A stretch of DNA of 17,673 nt, taken from assembly GCA_947003675.1 (NCBI GenBank), contig CAMQPJ010000007.1:1-17673 (forward strand), read 5' to 3'. Shown here piece after piece: positions 16,850-17,673 of the stretch. Each line of letters begins with the position of its first letter. The first letter of the stretch is position 1. Under the pieces are notes generated by a model. That model was not told the DNA's origin. It worked only from the letters and a program-made list of their open reading frames with translations, and made no database searches. Source of the DNA: an uncultured Collinsella sp. (GTDB taxonomy: Bacteria > Actinomycetota > Coriobacteriia > Coriobacteriales > Coriobacteriaceae). The position numbers were made by a program, and so were the translations under genes.

Positions 16850-17673
16850 GAATCTCAATCTCCTCGGCGGGCAGGGTAAAACGGAAGACGGCCCCATGGG
16901 GGTGGTTGTCGCGAACCTCGATGACGCCGCCATGCGCCTCCACGATGGAGCGGCAGAGCGACAGCCCAAGGCCGATGCTTCGGCGTGAATCCACGGGCCG
17001 CGTATCGCTTGAGGTGAAGAAGCGCTCAAAGATATGAGGCTTGTCGCAGTCTGCCACACCCGGCCCATCGTCTGCGACGTCCACCACGACGAACGCACCC
17101 TCGCGACGTGCGCTGATGGTGACAGTCGAGTCCTCGGGCGTGTATTTGAAGGCGTTCATGATGAGATTCGTAAGCACCTGCATGATGAGATGGACGTCGA
17201 TGCGTACCAGCAGGATGTCGTCAGTGTGCTCGATGGTGACGGCGCGTCCATGCGATGCTTGGGCGACATGGCTGAGGGCGGCCTCGATGACCTCGTCGAT
17301 AAGCTCGGATGTTAAGTTGAGGCGAATGGTGCCGTCCTCGACGCGTGTGATGGCGAGGAGGTTCTCCACGGTATCGATAAGCCAGAGGGAGTCGTCGTAG
17401 ATGGCATCGGCAAGATCGCAGCGTTGTTCGAGGCTGAGCTTCTCGTCGCTCTTCCGAAGGATTGCCGCAGATCCGGATATAGCCGTGAGGGGTGTCCTCA
17501 AATCGTGGCCGATGGAGCGCAAAAGGTTGGCGCGCAGCTGCTCGTTTTTCGCCAAGACCGCAGCCTCTTCGCGCTCTTGCGCCGCCCGGTCGCTTTCGAG
17601 CGCCAAGGCGCATTCACCTACGATAGATAGGACGATCGAATGCTCGAAGGCTTCGATCTCGCGCCCCTCCAGG
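16842..17673 (-). CDS. kdpD: KdpD-like sensor histidine kinase (partial, N-terminus outside window)
   Basis: The C-terminal part of a sensor histidine kinase; the frame stays open to the right edge, so the start lies outside. The first visible stretch (about 17607-17672, EAFEHSIVLSIVGECALALE) looks like the end of the GAF-like domain of KdpD. The HisKA domain follows, with SIGHDLRTPLTAI and the phosphorylated His encoded at 17505-17507. The ATPase domain has the N-box NLIMNAFKYTPEDS, the G1 box VADDGPGV, the F-box FERFF and the G2 box SIGLGLSLCRSIVEAHGG. It should phosphorylate the KdpE-like protein encoded directly downstream, with which it overlaps by 8 bases. The KdpD and Usp domains that would prove the assignment lie beyond the window, so the specific name rests on the partner gene. 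Confidence 0.85.
   Translation of the reverse strand, partial: LEGREIEAFEHSIVLSIVGECALALESDRAAQEREEAAVLAKNEQLRANLLRSIGHDLRTPLTAISGSAAILRKSDEKLSLEQRCDLADAIYDDSLWLIDTVENLLAITRVEDGTIRLNLTSELIDEVIEAALSHVAQASHGRAVTIEHTDDILLVRIDVHLIMQVLTNLIMNAFKYTPEDSTVTISARREGAFVVVDVADDGPGVADCDKPHIFERFFTSSDTRPVDSRRSIGLGLSLCRSIVEAHGGVIEVRDNHPHGAVFRFTLPAEEIEIHE

Overview
The window looks like chromosomal DNA of a gut actinobacterium of the class Coriobacteriia, most likely Collinsella or a close relative. The reasons are the high GC content with strong G/C third-position bias, purine-rich ribosome binding sites, the gene repertoire, and short palindromic repeats of a kind I associate with Collinsella. This placement is inference. 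There are 15 protein genes and no rRNA, tRNA or CRISPR array.

Layout. (1) 61-2313, minus: larB, larC and a TetR regulator form a compact operon for making the nickel-pincer nucleotide cofactor of lactate racemase; larC has only its LarC1 domain. An 11-bp inverted repeat upstream of larB is a good operator candidate for the TetR protein. (2) 2428-3063, minus: serB (phosphoserine phosphatase). (3) 3320-5107, plus: aspS, preceded by two consecutive leader hairpins and followed by a strong terminator. (4) 5207-5411: an array of REP-like palindromic repeats with a 62/62/61-bp period. (5) 5412-11889: a divergent LacI regulator, then ebgA (beta-galactosidase), ebgC and a YgjI-type APC permease, the same order as the ebgA-ebgC-ygjI genes of Escherichia coli. 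Three copies of one operator sit at the ebgA promoter. (6) About 11989-12218: a MITE-like element with 36-bp terminal inverted repeats. (7) 12311-12559: ptsH (HPr), with Asp instead of Ser at position 46. (8) 12748-16078: feoA, a second feoA, feoB and a small FeoB-associated Cys-rich membrane protein, for ferrous iron uptake. Their upstream regions share inverted half-sites AAAGTTA/TAACTTT. (9) 16145 to the right edge, minus: a KdpE-like response regulator and its KdpD-like sensor kinase, cut by the window end.

How they work together. The LacI protein probably represses ebgA-ebgC-ygjI, which should import and hydrolyse a galactoside or related substrate. HPr is the general phosphocarrier of sugar transport. 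The feo genes act as one Fe(II) import system, probably under an iron- or manganese-responsive regulator. The lar genes supply a cofactor for an enzyme encoded elsewhere, since larA and larE are not present here.

I see no wholly unknown gene system. The items most worth following up are the LarC1-only larC, the MITE-like element, the REP array, the shared feo motif, the structured aspS leader and the Asp46 HPr.
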